Assembly: GCF_001049755.1 (NCBI RefSeq)
Contig: NZ_CVLB01000003.1
Span: forward strand, 124,001-188,000
Origin: Brachyspira suanatina
GTDB lineage: Bacteria > Spirochaetota > Brachyspiria > Brachyspirales > Brachyspiraceae
Direction of reading: 5' to 3'
Length of the DNA: 64,000 nucleotides
This document shows positions 17,419-28,036 of this stretch, piece by piece. The position numbers were made by a program, and so were the translations under genes. The notes under the pieces are model-generated. The model was not told the DNA's origin, did not search any database, and saw only the letters and a list, made by a program, of their open reading frames with translations. Numbering within the stretch: position 1 is the stretch's first letter; each line of letters starts with the position of its first letter.

Positions 17419-17433
17419 AATCAATAATAATAA

Positions 17434-17470
17434 AAAAGATGCAGAATAATTAATCCTGCACCTTTTATTA
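17434..17470. terminator. Bidirectional terminator between the vsp pseudogene and lon
   Basis: AAAAG-A-TGCAG (17434-17444) pairs with CTGCA-C-CTTTT (17456-17466) with one A-C mismatch. A-rich and T-rich flanks on the two sides would serve both convergent units. Confidence 0.7.
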
Positions 17471-17488
17471 TTTTCTAATATAATATTG

Positions 17489-20002
17489 TTATTTACTTTT
17501 TTTGTTTGTTTTTTTAGCTGATTTTTGGTTTTCTGATTTATTTGCTTTATTTAGCTTATTCAATTTAAACATAAAGTCAAACACCTCTTTAACATCTTTT
17601 ACAGGATGGAAAGTTAAACCCTTTTTAACATTTTCAGGAATCTCATCTAAATCCCTAATATTCTCATGAGGTATTATTATATGCTTAATGAATCCAAGCC
17701 TTTTTGCCGCTATAGTTTTTTCTTTAAGTCCGCCTATAGGCAAAACTTTTCCATTCAATGAAAGCTCGCCTGTCATAGCAGTATCATTTCTTATAACTTT
17801 ATTCATAGAAAGTGAAAGCAAAGCAGTAGCCATAGTAATACCTGCTGAAGGGCCGTCTTTAGGAGTAGCTCCTTCAGGAATATGCAAGTGAATCATAGCA
17901 TCATTAAAATAATTTTCAGCAACACCATAATCTTTGGCAACGCTTTTTACATAACTATAAGCTATCTCTACACTCTCGCTCATAACATCTCCAAGCTGTC
18001 CTGTTACCTGTATATTTCCGGAATCTTTTTTCTCTGATACCTTTATTGATTCTATAGTAAGAGTTGCACCGCCTAAAGATGTCCAAGCTAAGCCTATAGA
18101 GTTTCCCGGCTTTAAATCCTTCTCTGTGAAGTCTTCTGTGAATATTGGCTTTTTAAGGTACTTCTCTAAATCTTTTCCATCTATTGTATAGCTGTAAGTC
18201 TTTTTATTATGCTCTACAATATCAGCAGCTATTTTTCTGCATATTCTCTCTATTCTTCTTTCAAAATTTCTAACCCCAGCCTCTCTCGCATATCCATCTA
18301 TTATCGTACTTATAGCCTTATTAGTAAATTTTATATTTTTTATATCAAGTCCATGAGCTTTAACCTGTCTAGGTATAATATATTTAGAAGCTATTTTTAA
18401 TTTCTCTTCCATAATGTATCCTGAAAGTCTTATAACTTCCATTCTGTCAAGCAAAGGTCTAGGAATTGTATCAAGTGTATTTGCAGTAGTAATAAATAAA
18501 ACATTTGATAAATCGAAAGGCAAATCCAAATAATGATCTCTAAATGATGCATTCTGTTCCGGATCTAAAACTTCCAGTAATGCACTTGAAGGATCGCCCT
18601 GAAAACTTGTTCCCAATTTATCAATTTCATCAAGCATAAGAACAGGATTTTTAACTTTTACTATCTTCAAAGCCTCAATAATTTTACCAGGCATAGCTCC
18701 TATATAAGTTCTTCTATGTCCTTTAATTTCAGCTTCATCTCTCATACCGCCTAAAGAAAATCTAAAGAAAGGTCTGTCTAATGCCTCAGCAATACTCTTA
18801 CCTATAGAAGTTTTACCAACCCCCGGAGGGCCTACAAAACATAGTATAGAAGATTTTTTCTCAGGATTTAATTTTCTCACTGCTAAAAATTCGTATATTC
18901 TCTCTTTAACATCTTCAAGTCCGTAATGATCTCTGTCTAATATCTTTTTGCTTTTTGATATATCTTCTCTTTCTTTATTTTCCTTATTCCAAGGCAAAGC
19001 AAATAAAGTATCCAAATAATTTTTAGAAACTGTATATTCCGGAGAATGAGTATCTATTGTAGAAATTTTTTCTATCTCCTGCTCCATTCTCTCTTTTACT
19101 TCATCTATAACATTTAACTCTTCAAGAGTTTTTTTATACTTCTCTATATCTCTTTGTTTAGGATCTGTATCGTATCCTAATTCTTTTTTTATTTCTTTTA
19201 ACTGTTCTTTTAAGAAATATTCTCTTTGCTGCTTTTGTACTTTTGAATTGATGCTGCCTTGAATCTTCTGCTGTATTTCAGATATTTCTCTCTCTTTCTG
19301 AAGAAGAAGATGTACTTTTTCAAGTCTTTCCTGAATATCAAAAGTTTCAAGTATTTCCTGCTGACTTGCACGCTCTACATTAAGCATAGATGTAACAAAA
19401 TCAGCCAATCTTCCGGGATCATCTACATTCACCATAGTAAGACGCATTTCTTCAGTGAAAAGCGGATTATTCTCACTTATGGCTTTTATATCTGAAAGTA
19501 AAGCTCTAGTATATGCTTTTATTTCTTTGGCTTCTTTCTCATTTCTGAAAGGATCTATATCAGGTATATAAAGAGGCTCTGCTCTTATTACTGGATCTGT
19601 AGTTACAAATTTTATAACCTTATATCTTCGTATTGAATTTATAAGAAGATTAAGTCCGCCGTCAGGCAAGTTCAATTTTTTGAATACTTTTACAACAACA
19701 CCAACCTTGTATATTTCATCAACAGAAGGTGTTTTCTTTTCAGACGGAGTATCAGAAATATATAAATTAAGTCCTAAAAATCCGTCATTTTCGGCTATAG
19801 CCTTATTTACAGCATCTGCATGATGGGCCGGTATCGGAAATGGAGCATAAAGCCCGGGAAATAAAGGCTTCCCCATAACAGGTATAATTATCAATCTAGA
19901 AGGTAACTTATCTTCCACTATAGCAACTATATTATCCTCTTTTTTATTTTTATTATTATCGATATTTTTATTATTATCTAATTTGTTTTTTTCTTTTGCC
20001 AT
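17489..20002 (-). CDS. lon: ATP-dependent Lon protease
   Basis: This is a cytoplasmic AAA+ serine protease that degrades misfolded and regulatory proteins. The 837-aa protein has the N-terminal substrate-binding LON domain, a coiled-coil linker, and an AAA+ module with Walker A GPPGVGKTS and Walker B VLMLDEIDKL. The proteolytic domain has catalytic Ser719 in DGPSAG and Lys762 in GGLKEK, the same 43-residue spacing as in E. coli Lon. The ends are unusually lysine/asparagine-rich (a low-complexity N-terminus and a ~20-residue basic tail). AGGAG lies 7 bases upstream of the ATG. It is a single gene. Confidence 0.97.
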   Translation of the reverse strand: MAKEKNKLDNNKNIDNNKNKKEDNIVAIVEDKLPSRLIIIPVMGKPLFPGLYAPFPIPAHHADAVNKAIAENDGFLGLNLYISDTPSEKKTPSVDEIYKVGVVVKVFKKLNLPDGGLNLLINSIRRYKVIKFVTTDPVIRAEPLYIPDIDPFRNEKEAKEIKAYTRALLSDIKAISENNPLFTEEMRLTMVNVDDPGRLADFVTSMLNVERASQQEILETFDIQERLEKVHLLLQKEREISEIQQKIQGSINSKVQKQQREYFLKEQLKEIKKELGYDTDPKQRDIEKYKKTLEELNVIDEVKERMEQEIEKISTIDTHSPEYTVSKNYLDTLFALPWNKENKEREDISKSKKILDRDHYGLEDVKERIYEFLAVRKLNPEKKSSILCFVGPPGVGKTSIGKSIAEALDRPFFRFSLGGMRDEAEIKGHRRTYIGAMPGKIIEALKIVKVKNPVLMLDEIDKLGTSFQGDPSSALLEVLDPEQNASFRDHYLDLPFDLSNVLFITTANTLDTIPRPLLDRMEVIRLSGYIMEEKLKIASKYIIPRQVKAHGLDIKNIKFTNKAISTIIDGYAREAGVRNFERRIERICRKIAADIVEHNKKTYSYTIDGKDLEKYLKKPIFTEDFTEKDLKPGNSIGLAWTSLGGATLTIESIKVSEKKDSGNIQVTGQLGDVMSESVEIAYSYVKSVAKDYGVAENYFNDAMIHLHIPEGATPKDGPSAGITMATALLSLSMNKVIRNDTAMTGELSLNGKVLPIGGLKEKTIAAKRLGFIKHIIIPHENIRDLDEIPENVKKGLTFHPVKDVKEVFDFMFKLNKLNKANKSENQKSAKKTNKKSK

Positions 20003-20374
20003 TAAAAAACTCCTAATAATATTGTATAGTATAATATAAAATATACTTATAAGTCAAATAAAATCATATTAAGTATACTATGCAATAATTATGCCAATCT
20101 ATAATATTTTTTTAATATTTTATATATAAAATGAACTTAAAATATTTTTTGTTCAAAATATATCATTATTTTTATATAATATATGATTATTTTTTAATAA
20201 AAAAATCAATAAAAGAAATAATATATAGCTAGATATATACATATATTAATAAAAAATTAAGATAAAATATTTTTATACAAAAAATAAAAAGTGTTTTATT
20301 ATATTTGTTTAATAATAAAACACTTAAAACAATATATTGTATTTAATTTATACTGATATATAAACAATAAAAGA
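20003..20374. other. AT-rich spacer between lon and the chemoreceptor gene
   Basis: No coding frame is supportable in these 372 bases. Both neighbours are on the minus strand. The only clear structure is the chemoreceptor terminator at 20289-20325. The upstream part should hold the lon promoter, but several AT-rich hexamers fit equally well. Confidence 0.6.
20289..20325 (-). terminator. Terminator downstream of the chemoreceptor gene
   Basis: AAGTGTTTTATTA (20289-20301) pairs with TAATAAAACACTT (20313-20325). On the minus strand a T-rich run follows, as expected for the gene ending at 20375. Confidence 0.8.
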
Positions 20375-22324
20375 TTATCTTAATTTAAAGAAATCAATTA
20401 ATTTATTCAAATTCTTAGCTTCATTAAGAAGTAATTGAGATGATGAACTAGCCTCTTCAACCAAAGCTGCATTTTGCTGAACTGAAGAATCCATTTCATT
20501 TATGGCGATATTAATCTGCCCTATACCATTTTCCTGCTCTTTCGCAGCTATATTAACTTTCTGCATCAAATCAGAAACTTTATCCATTCTATCTGCTATA
20601 TCATTGAAAATATCTTTAGACTCATTAACACTTGCCGCCGCTAAATTTATTTTATCATTACTATCAACTATAAGAGAAGTAATATTTTTTACTGATTCCT
20701 GCGTATTTTGGGCCAAGTTTCTAACTTCGCTTGCCACAACAGCAAAACCTCTTCCCTGTTCTCCGGCACGTGCTGCTTCAACGGAAGCATTAAGTGCAAG
20801 TATATTAGTTTGAAAAGCAATAGATTCTATCATTTTAGTTATATCCATTATTTTAGAACTAGCCTCATAAACAGCATCCATTTTATTAACACTTTCTTCT
20901 ATTATTCTACCTGCTTTTCCTACATAATCTTTTGCCTCAACAACCATATTTGTACTATCATATATATCAGAAACAGCAAATTTTACATTGGAAGCCATTT
21001 CATTCATAGTTGATGCTGTTTCCTCCAAGCTGGAAGCCTGCATTTCTGTTCTATTAGATAAATCATTATTTCCTGAAAGAACTTCATTGGCAGCACTTTC
21101 AACTTGTTCCGATGATTCTTTAACAGTATTCATAACATTATTTAAATTATCTAATATGCTTTTTATTGCTCTTGCTATATCTCCCCATTCATCTTTAAGT
21201 TCTGTAAATCCTGGAGGAGTATCCCAAGATATATCTCCTTTAGATAATTTAGTTAAATCCTGAGCAAGTAATTTAATGATAAATACAACTTTCTTTTTTA
21301 TTATTAGAGGTGTAATAATAAATACTATTACTAATATTACAGCTAAAATTATAATCATAATATTTCTTATATTATTACTGTCTTCAAGTATTACATAATT
21401 AGGAACTAATATTTTCATACCCCAATTCTGACCTGTTTCAAGTTTTATAGGTACAAATATATATGCAGATTTGGTATTTAATGATGTGCTGAAATCCTCA
21501 AATATCACAGTTTGACCTGCTTTTATACTTTCTAATACATTATTATCCCTATAATAAGGATAAGCTTCATAAACATTTTTACCTATATAGGATTCATTTT
21601 CCTTGTTATAAAGTAAAGTTCCATTATGATCAAATAAAGAGGTAAGAGTATTCTCAAAAGGATTGATATTATCCATTATAGGAGCTAATGATTCAATAAA
21701 TATATCAACACCTGCAACACCTATAATTTCTCCTTTATTTTTTAAAGGTATTGACCAGGTATTCATTTTTACCATTTTACCGCCAACTTCAAAATCATAT
21801 ATAGATGTAATATTAATATTTCCTGTAGTTACAGGTACTGAATAGTAATCGCTTTTTAATTCTTCGCTTGTCATACCTCTATCTGCAGAAGTACCATTGT
21901 TTCTATATACATAATCAGAAAACATTCCTCCTGCTTCTGAATAATTAGGATCATTTATATAATCAACATCATTTCCCATTACATTAGGTTTAAATATTAG
22001 AAATAATGCTCCTGTACCTTCAGGTAAAGTTTCAAAAAAATTTTTAGTTGTATTTTTATATACTTCTCTATTTCTTTCTCCGGATTGGTATAAATTATTT
22101 ATTGTATATTCAAATGTATTTAAACTATCAAATGCTTCCTGAACAAGAGATTCTACTTTAGCTGCCTCTCCTTTTGCACTTTCTTCTAGTACTTTGTATG
22201 AAAGTTTTTTAGTAACATTATTAACAGAAAATATGTTAAATAAATTTGATATAATAAGCATGATAATAAAAGGTACAACTATAACCATACTTATTTTAAA
22301 TTGCAGGCTGTTAAAGATCTTCAT
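20375..22324 (-). CDS. Methyl-accepting chemotaxis protein (dCache-type sensor)
   Basis: A 649-aa chemoreceptor with a first membrane segment near residues 10-32, a ~290-residue extracytoplasmic domain resembling dCache, a second membrane segment near 320-345, HAMP, and the cytoplasmic signalling domain. The hairpin tip reads [20 protein letters not shown]. It passes ligand signals to CheA/CheW to steer flagella. The frame is open five codons further, but ATG 22324 is preceded at the right distance by GGGAG (22333-22337), so that start is used. No pentapeptide CheR tether is seen at the C-terminus (FFKLR). The ligand is unknown. Confidence 0.93.
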   Translation of the reverse strand: MKIFNSLQFKISMVIVVPFIIMLIISNLFNIFSVNNVTKKLSYKVLEESAKGEAAKVESLVQEAFDSLNTFEYTINNLYQSGERNREVYKNTTKNFFETLPEGTGALFLIFKPNVMGNDVDYINDPNYSEAGGMFSDYVYRNNGTSADRGMTSEELKSDYYSVPVTTGNINITSIYDFEVGGKMVKMNTWSIPLKNKGEIIGVAGVDIFIESLAPIMDNINPFENTLTSLFDHNGTLLYNKENESYIGKNVYEAYPYYRDNNVLESIKAGQTVIFEDFSTSLNTKSAYIFVPIKLETGQNWGMKILVPNYVILEDSNNIRNIMIIILAVILVIVFIITPLIIKKKVVFIIKLLAQDLTKLSKGDISWDTPPGFTELKDEWGDIARAIKSILDNLNNVMNTVKESSEQVESAANEVLSGNNDLSNRTEMQASSLEETASTMNEMASNVKFAVSDIYDSTNMVVEAKDYVGKAGRIIEESVNKMDAVYEASSKIMDITKMIESIAFQTNILALNASVEAARAGEQGRGFAVVASEVRNLAQNTQESVKNITSLIVDSNDKINLAAASVNESKDIFNDIADRMDKVSDLMQKVNIAAKEQENGIGQINIAINEMDSSVQQNAALVEEASSSSQLLLNEAKNLNKLIDFFKLR

Positions 22325-22505
22325 TAAGGTATCTCCCAAAATATATTATAAATTATATTTACATTATTATACAATAATATGTATTTATATACAATTGTTG
22401 CTAATAAAAATTGTTCACCCGCTGTGTGTGCCTATAGCAAAGGCTCTGCAAAGTAAAACTTGACAGAGGTTCACAATTTTTATAATTAGATTTACAAAAA
22501 AAGTT

Positions 22506-22713
22506 ATTTACAACCCCCACCCTTTATCCTTCATTATACAATATGTAATTTTTACTTTATTTTATATTTTTGCCTTATTAGAAATATAGCACCCGCCCAA
22601 GATTTTATTAGATTAATAATTAATTCAGCACGCGTTTAGTTGACTGTATATGATAGAATAATACTATAACAATAACTATTTTTAAATATAGTATCGCCTA
22701 ACCGCGTGTTTAA
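22506..22713. repeat. Palindromic intergenic repeat, half copy B
   Basis: Half of the central module (TTACAACCCCCACCCTTTAT, 22508-22527) is followed by the inverted GGGCGGG box (ATAGCACCCGCCCAAGATTT, 22586-22605) and outer boxes CAGCACGCGTTTAG (22626-22639) and AACCGCGTGTTTAA (22700-22713). Upstream, 22410-22475 is a GC-richer patch with small hairpins. It fills the space between divergent chemoreceptor and ruvB genes. Confidence 0.65.
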
Positions 22714-22757
22714 GAAATTTGTTATTTAATGAATTTTAATATATAATTACAAAAACT

Positions 22758-23798
22758 ATGGATAAAGAAAGCATAACAAATGCTGAAGAAAACTCTTATG
22801 ATAAGCCCAATAACAATATAAGGCCTCAAGGTTTTGATGATTTTTTGGGACAGAAAAATATAAAATCAAAACTTAAAGTATTTATAGATAGTGCTAAAAA
22901 AAGAGATGTTTCTTTAGATCATATACTATTTTACGGTCCTCCAGGACTTGGAAAAACAACATTAGCCCAAATAATAGCAAATGAAATGGGAAGCAATATA
23001 AAAGCTACATCAGCCCCCATAATAGAGCGTCCAGGAGATTTGGCTTCTATTCTTACTACTTTGGGTGAAAAAGATATACTTTTTATAGATGAAATACATA
23101 GACTTAGAACTGTAGTTGAAGAGGTACTTTATTCAGCTATGGAGGATTTCTTTGTGGATATAAAGGTAGGAGAAGGAACATCTGCTAAAAGTTTCAGAGT
23201 TAAATTACCGCATTTCACTTTGATAGGAGCCACTACAAGAAGTGGTTTATTAAGTACACCTTTATATGATAGATTCGGAATAGTTGAAAGGCTTGAATTT
23301 TATACAAACGAAGATTTGGCTAATATAGTAAAGAGAAGTTCTGAATTTCTTAATATAAATATCACAGATGAGGCTGCTATTTCAATAGCTTCAAGATCAA
23401 GAGGAACTCCTAGAATAGTTAATAGACTTTTGAGAAGAGTTTTTGACTTTGCTACAGTACATGATGTTTTAAAAATAGACGGGAAGTTTGCCTGTGATTC
23501 TCTTGAAAAATTGGGAATAGATAAAAACGGATTTGAAGCACTTGACAAACTTTATTTAAATACTATCATTAAACATTATAATGGAGGCCCTGTAGGAGTA
23601 GATACTTTATCTGTATCTTTATCCGAGCAGATAGAAACTATAGAAGATGTAATAGAGCCTTATCTTATACAATGCGGCTTTATAAAAAGAACACCGAAAG
23701 GCAGAGTTGCTACAAATAAGGCTTATGGTTATTTAAATCTTTCTTCAAAGTATGACGATAATTATAATAACGAAGAAAGAGGATTATTTGATTTTTAA
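22758..23798 (+). CDS. ruvB: Holliday junction branch-migration helicase RuvB
   Basis: RuvB is the hexameric AAA+ motor that drives RuvA-bound Holliday junctions. The 346-aa protein has Walker A G60-PPGLGKT67, Walker [11 protein letters not shown], sensor I GATTRSG, the arginine-finger region YDRFGI and a C-terminal winged-helix domain ending in the usual [12 protein letters not shown]. Length is standard. ruvA and ruvC are not in the window. The following M23 peptidase gene overlaps or abuts its 3' end. Confidence 0.97.
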   Translation: MDKESITNAEENSYDKPNNNIRPQGFDDFLGQKNIKSKLKVFIDSAKKRDVSLDHILFYGPPGLGKTTLAQIIANEMGSNIKATSAPIIERPGDLASILTTLGEKDILFIDEIHRLRTVVEEVLYSAMEDFFVDIKVGEGTSAKSFRVKLPHFTLIGATTRSGLLSTPLYDRFGIVERLEFYTNEDLANIVKRSSEFLNINITDEAAISIASRSRGTPRIVNRLLRRVFDFATVHDVLKIDGKFACDSLEKLGIDKNGFEALDKLYLNTIIKHYNGGPVGVDTLSVSLSEQIETIEDVIEPYLIQCGFIKRTPKGRVATNKAYGYLNLSSKYDDNYNNEERGLFDF

Positions 23799-24978
23799 GG
23801 AGTTTACTATTTTAATTACAGACGATACTTCAACAAAAGAAAAAAAGTCCAATGCTCAGTTGGATAAATACTATTTGGAAGAAACCTCAAAAGATGTAAA
23901 AAATCTAGCTAAAAAATTTGTAGGCAATTTTAAAGATGCTAATAAGTCTGCTGATAATCCAAATTCAAGATTCGATATAAATTATAAAAAAAATGTTCAG
24001 TTAAAACCTACTTCAAGATATAAAGCCCCAAAAGCAAAAATAAAATTTAATAGAACAAAAAAAGTTCTAAATAAATTATATAATGCTACATACGGAATAA
24101 GACATGTATTTAAATTAGTTATAGATGCAATCAAAAGAAAAGGAAATCATGAAAGAAGCATACTAATATTTTATGATGATGATGAGCATGGAATAAGACT
24201 TCCTATCAATAACTTTATGATTTTATTTCTTATCTTAGTATTTTCTGCTTTGATTTATACAGGATATGATGCCTATAATAGACAAAAAGAAGCCAAAGAA
24301 TTTTATAATACTCTATCAGCCAGAGAAGCTAAAACTTATACCTTAATAGAAGATTATAAAAAGTCTTTAAATAGATTTTCAAAAGCATTAACAGAATATA
24401 ATAATACTATAAAATCTATATCATATACTATAGATTACAATGATTTGGGTACATTCAATAATAACAATAATTTAAATAATAATGAATCCGTAAATATTGA
24501 GAAAATGCTTAGTGAATTAAATACATACCAAAAAAATATCCTTTCATTTATGGAAGTATCTCCAAAAATACATAAAGAAATTCCTTTAGGCTGGCCTGTT
24601 GCAGGCGGCGGAAGAATCTCAAGCGGATTCGGAGCAAGATTATCTCCTTTCAATCAGGAAAAAAGTTATCACTATGGTGTTGATATAGCTGGTCCTTATG
24701 GTACTCCTATACTTGCTGTTGCTGATGGTACTGTTACATTTGCAGGATGGAGAAATGGATATGGTTGGTTCGTTCTAATCACTCATGCTAATGGATATCA
24801 AACTGCTTACGGACATAATTCTAAACTTCTTGTTGATTATGGTCAGAAGGTAAAAAGAGGCGAAAAAATAGCTCTAATAGGAAATACTGGAAGAACTACA
24901 GGAATACACTGCCATTTTGAAATTAGAGTTGGAGGAGATCATAAAAATCCTATGCCTTACTTGAGTGCTAGGTTCTAA
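23788..24978 (+). CDS. M23 (LytM-type) peptidase, single-pass membrane protein
   Basis: A ~396-aa protein with a basic cytoplasmic N-terminus, one membrane segment ([18 protein letters not shown], near residue 145), a coiled-coil-like linker and a C-terminal LytM zinc-endopeptidase domain. The expected ligands are present: H and D in HYGVDIA and the HCHFE motif. Such proteins cut peptidoglycan cross-links during growth or division. The start is uncertain. TTG 23788 overlaps the ruvB end. AAGGAG at 23797-23802 instead points to an unusual ATT codon at 23809. The frame is open back to ATG 23752 inside ruvB, but no ribosome site precedes it. It is translationally coupled to ruvB. Confidence 0.85.
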   Translation: MIFKEFTILITDDTSTKEKKSNAQLDKYYLEETSKDVKNLAKKFVGNFKDANKSADNPNSRFDINYKKNVQLKPTSRYKAPKAKIKFNRTKKVLNKLYNATYGIRHVFKLVIDAIKRKGNHERSILIFYDDDEHGIRLPINNFMILFLILVFSALIYTGYDAYNRQKEAKEFYNTLSAREAKTYTLIEDYKKSLNRFSKALTEYNNTIKSISYTIDYNDLGTFNNNNNLNNNESVNIEKMLSELNTYQKNILSFMEVSPKIHKEIPLGWPVAGGGRISSGFGARLSPFNQEKSYHYGVDIAGPYGTPILAVADGTVTFAGWRNGYGWFVLITHANGYQTAYGHNSKLLVDYGQKVKRGEKIALIGNTGRTTGIHCHFEIRVGGDHKNPMPYLSARF

Positions 24979-25010
24979 TTTATAATTAAATCTTTTTGCT
25001 CTAGTATTAT

Positions 25011-26627
25011 ATGAATGAACATGATTCTAAAAAAAGGTATTTAGGAGAGTTCTATACTCCTTTAAATTTCGCTGAAAAATCTTTATCCTATATCTTTAAT
25101 ATAATTGATAAAGAAGAATTAGAAAATGGTAAATATAGAATATGGGACATGGCATCTGGAACAGGAAATTTAGAATATTATATTGATGAAAAATATCATA
25201 AGTATATTTATATGTCCACAATAGATCAAAATGATATAGAATATTCTAAAGAAAAATTTAAAAATGCCTGCCTGTTTCAATATGATTATCTAAATGATGA
25301 TATAAAAGATAATGATTTTGAATATAATAAACTTCCTAAAAAACTTCAAGATGATTTAAATAATAAAAATATGAAATGGATCATACTAATTAATCCTCCA
25401 TATGCCACAAGTCAGGTTGCTGGTACAAACTCTAAAAGCAAAAAAAATGTAAGCATAAGCAAAATTAGAGATATGATGCATAAAGAAAAATTAGGTGATG
25501 CTTCAAGAGAATTATATGCTCAGTTTATGTTTAGAATACATAAAGAGTTTAAAAATAATGATAAAGTTTATCTTGCTATATTTTCTAAAACTAATTATAT
25601 CAAATACAATAACAATGAAAAATTTAGAAATAAGGTATGCAATTATAAATTTATAAACGGTTTTATTTTTTCTTCAATTAATTTTGACAATACTTCAAAA
25701 ACCACTCCTTTTCCTGTAAGTTTTATAGTTTGGGAAATAAATAATAACCATAATATAAAAACTGAAAATATAATACTCGATGTACTTGATAATGATTGCA
25801 ATATAATAAATAAAAAAAATTATAATGTAATAGATAGTAATGATCTTCTTAATAAATGGATAAAAAGAATAAAAACTTCAGCAACATTTGTACCGCTTTC
25901 ATCTGCTATAAAAGTAAAAACTTCAGGTCAGGATATAAGGGATAAAGTATGCGATGGATTTATAGGTTCTCTTATGAGCTGCGGAAGTGATTTACAAAAA
26001 CAAAATCTTACAGCAATATTTTCTGCGCCTCAGGCTTCTGCAGGATCTCTTTCAATCACTAAAGAAAATTTTGAAAAAGCTATGATAATACATGCCGTTA
26101 GAAGAACGACTAAGGTAGATTGGCTTAATGGAAGCGATCAATTTTGCATACCTAAAAAGGAATTAGATAAACAATTTATATTAGATTGCATAATATGGAC
26201 TTTATTTTCTACTTCTAATCAAACATCTGCTATGGATAATATCTTATATAAAGAAAAATATTATACTATTATCAATCATTTTTATCCTTTCGATTATAAG
26301 AAAGTGTATTGCGGATGCAGTCAATTTAAGTACGATAATGAAAAAAGATTCTGCTTTGAATATTTAGAAAAAAATAATCAATACATATCAAATGAAGCAT
26401 TTGAACTAATCAATAATGCTGAAAAACTTTATAAATATTTTTATTCAAACATAGAAAAAATCAATAAAGAAAAATTCAAAATATCTTTATGGGACAGCGG
26501 ATTTTGGCAGATAAGAAAATCACTTAAAGATGCTAAATTAGCTTCAGATATATTGAAAGAAATCAAAATAAAAAGAAACATATTAAAAAATAATATATCC
26601 AAAAATACAGATAATTTTATTTTTTAA
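25011..26627 (+). CDS. Orphan N6-adenine DNA methyltransferase
   Basis: A 538-aa class I SAM-dependent methyltransferase. It starts with the Type I/IIG-like GEFYTPLNFAEK, then SAM-binding motif I D46-MASGTGN53 and catalytic motif IV N128-PPY131, which marks it as an amino-methyltransferase, most likely for adenine N6. The remaining ~350 residues would be target recognition. No restriction endonuclease or specificity subunit is adjacent, so it is either solitary or a type IIG enzyme that lacks a recognisable nuclease domain. It follows the M23 gene by 32 bases without a clear ribosome site and is followed by a palindromic repeat. Confidence 0.8.
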   Translation: MNEHDSKKRYLGEFYTPLNFAEKSLSYIFNIIDKEELENGKYRIWDMASGTGNLEYYIDEKYHKYIYMSTIDQNDIEYSKEKFKNACLFQYDYLNDDIKDNDFEYNKLPKKLQDDLNNKNMKWIILINPPYATSQVAGTNSKSKKNVSISKIRDMMHKEKLGDASRELYAQFMFRIHKEFKNNDKVYLAIFSKTNYIKYNNNEKFRNKVCNYKFINGFIFSSINFDNTSKTTPFPVSFIVWEINNNHNIKTENIILDVLDNDCNIINKKNYNVIDSNDLLNKWIKRIKTSATFVPLSSAIKVKTSGQDIRDKVCDGFIGSLMSCGSDLQKQNLTAIFSAPQASAGSLSITKENFEKAMIIHAVRRTTKVDWLNGSDQFCIPKKELDKQFILDCIIWTLFSTSNQTSAMDNILYKEKYYTIINHFYPFDYKKVYCGCSQFKYDNEKRFCFEYLEKNNQYISNEAFELINNAEKLYKYFYSNIEKINKEKFKISLWDSGFWQIRKSLKDAKLASDILKEIKIKRNILKNNISKNTDNFIF

Positions 26628-26640
26628 TTTTTTTAAATTT

Positions 26641-27072
26641 TTAACGCACGTTAAGCTAAACAAAAAATATAAATCAATTAATAATACAAATTTTTATCAT
26701 ATTATTAAAATAAACTAATCGTGCGGTAAATAGATAAAAAATCTAATAAAAACTAGGGCGGGCATGCTTTAAAATTTTAAACTTCAAATATAAATAAATC
26801 TATAATTATAAATAAAATAATAGACATAAATGGCAGGGTATATATATAAAGTTTTAAAATTTACTTTCACTCCCCACCCCTAAATATTATAATTTAAATT
26901 TAAAATTTAAACTTTTAATCATCTAATACCCAATTTAAATTTATTAAAAACCCACCCAAGTATTTTTTTAATTTATAATCTACTTCACCGCACGTAGAAT
27001 GGAATTTAAATATATAACGATAGAAAATTATAATTTAAACTATATATAAAACGAATTTACCGTGCGTAAATT
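26641..27072. repeat. Nested palindromic intergenic repeat, full copy C
   Basis: The outer boxes are TTAACGCACGTTAAG (26641-26655) and AATCGTGCGGTAAAT (26717-26731). The CTAGGGCGGGCATGC box lies at 26753-26767 and the central inverted module at about 26826-26886 (TGGCAGGGTATA...CTCCCCACCCC). The inverted GGGTGGG box (AACCCACCCAAG) lies at 26949-26960. Outer boxes return at 26984-26998 and 27055-27072. It lies between convergent genes. Confidence 0.72.
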
Positions 27073-27169
27073 AACTGTTATATTTAATACTATTGTATTC
27101 ATCTATAAGAGTTTTATAATCTTCTTCATCCATAAAATTATATGAATAATAAAAAAAATTATATATCAT
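27071..27169 (-). CDS. Possible 32-aa small protein
   Basis: A short frame encodes MIYNFFYYSYNFMDEEDYKT and 12 further residues. It is preceded by AAGGA seven bases upstream of the ATG. It lies just after the hairpin that ends the flavin reductase gene, and its stop codon overlaps the edge of repeat copy C. It could be a real small protein, the tail of a lost gene, or chance. Confidence 0.25.
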   Translation of the reverse strand: MIYNFFYYSYNFMDEEDYKTLIDEYNSIKYNS

Positions 27170-27187
27170 AAATTTCCTTAAATATAA

Positions 27188-27213
27188 GGCAGTGCATATT
27201 GCTACACACTGCC
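27188..27213 (-). terminator. Terminator downstream of the flavin reductase gene
   Basis: GGCAGTG (27188-27194) pairs with CACTGCC (27207-27213). On the minus strand TTATATTT follows the stem. Confidence 0.7.
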
Positions 27214-27247
27214 GTAAAATTGGGGTAAAAATTAGTTTGATTTATTA

Positions 27248-27913
27248 TTATGAGATTTTTTCAAAATTACTTTTAGGCTCTCCGCATATAGGACATTTCC
27301 AATCGCTTGGTAAATCCTCAAAAGGTATATCTCCTTTATATTCAAATCCGCAAGTTTTACATTTATATACTGATTTAGTTTTTTGAGCTTCTTCTTTATT
27401 ATCTTCTTTTTTATAAGCATTAGCAGTAGATGCATTTGCGGGTGTATTACCCTTAATAACATTATGATAATAAGCATAAGTCATAGATGGAGTTTCATTA
27501 TCAAATATATCAGCATCTATTAGCTCACCTATAAATATAGTATGAGTATGAACTTCAAAACTATCTGTCACCTTACAAAGTAAATAAGCATTTGCAGCCT
27601 TTATTACAGGCAATCCTTCTTTAATCTCATAAGCAACATTTTCAAATTTATTATTATCTCTTGAACTTCTAAATCCAAATCCGCCTATTAATGTAGGATC
27701 ACTCTTCTCTGAAAGTACAGATAAAGCAAATTTACCATGTTTTTTTATACATTCATTAGTATAATTACTTCTATTAACGCTAATCATAATGGTAGTAGGA
27801 GTAGCTGTTATTTGAGTAGAAGTGTTTATAGTACAGCCTACTGGTTTATCACCATCAAGAGTTGTCAAAATGTACATTCCATAAGAGAGTTTAGTCAAAG
27901 CAAAAGTATCCAT
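27248..27913 (-). CDS. Flavin reductase-rubredoxin fusion (high-molecular-weight rubredoxin type)
   Basis: A 221-aa two-domain protein. Residues ~1-150 form a flavin reductase-like FMN-binding domain ([18 protein letters not shown]...). After a linker rich in Ala/Lys, a rubredoxin domain follows with the two iron-binding pairs CKTCG and CPICG near the C-terminus. In anaerobes this fusion passes electrons from NAD(P)H to oxygen- or nitric-oxide-reducing flavodiiron proteins, so a role in oxygen detoxification is likely. The frame opens three codons earlier, but AGGA is correctly spaced only for ATG 27913. Confidence 0.88.
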   Translation of the reverse strand: MDTFALTKLSYGMYILTTLDGDKPVGCTINTSTQITATPTTIMISVNRSNYTNECIKKHGKFALSVLSEKSDPTLIGGFGFRSSRDNNKFENVAYEIKEGLPVIKAANAYLLCKVTDSFEVHTHTIFIGELIDADIFDNETPSMTYAYYHNVIKGNTPANASTANAYKKEDNKEEAQKTKSVYKCKTCGFEYKGDIPFEDLPSDWKCPICGEPKSNFEKIS

Positions 27914-28036
27914 ACACAGCATCCTTATTGATAATAATTACTAATTATATAGTATATCTATAAAAAATCAATACTAAATAATAAAAAATCGTAAATATTT
28001 TATATTTTTATCATTAAAAATGCACTGATATGAGTA

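Noticed and set aside
20708-21013. Open frames opposite the chemoreceptor, lon and copA genes (for example 20708-21013, 17688-17891, 54054-54299)
   Set aside because: They are antisense shadows of strongly coding genes and lack ribosome sites and known domains.
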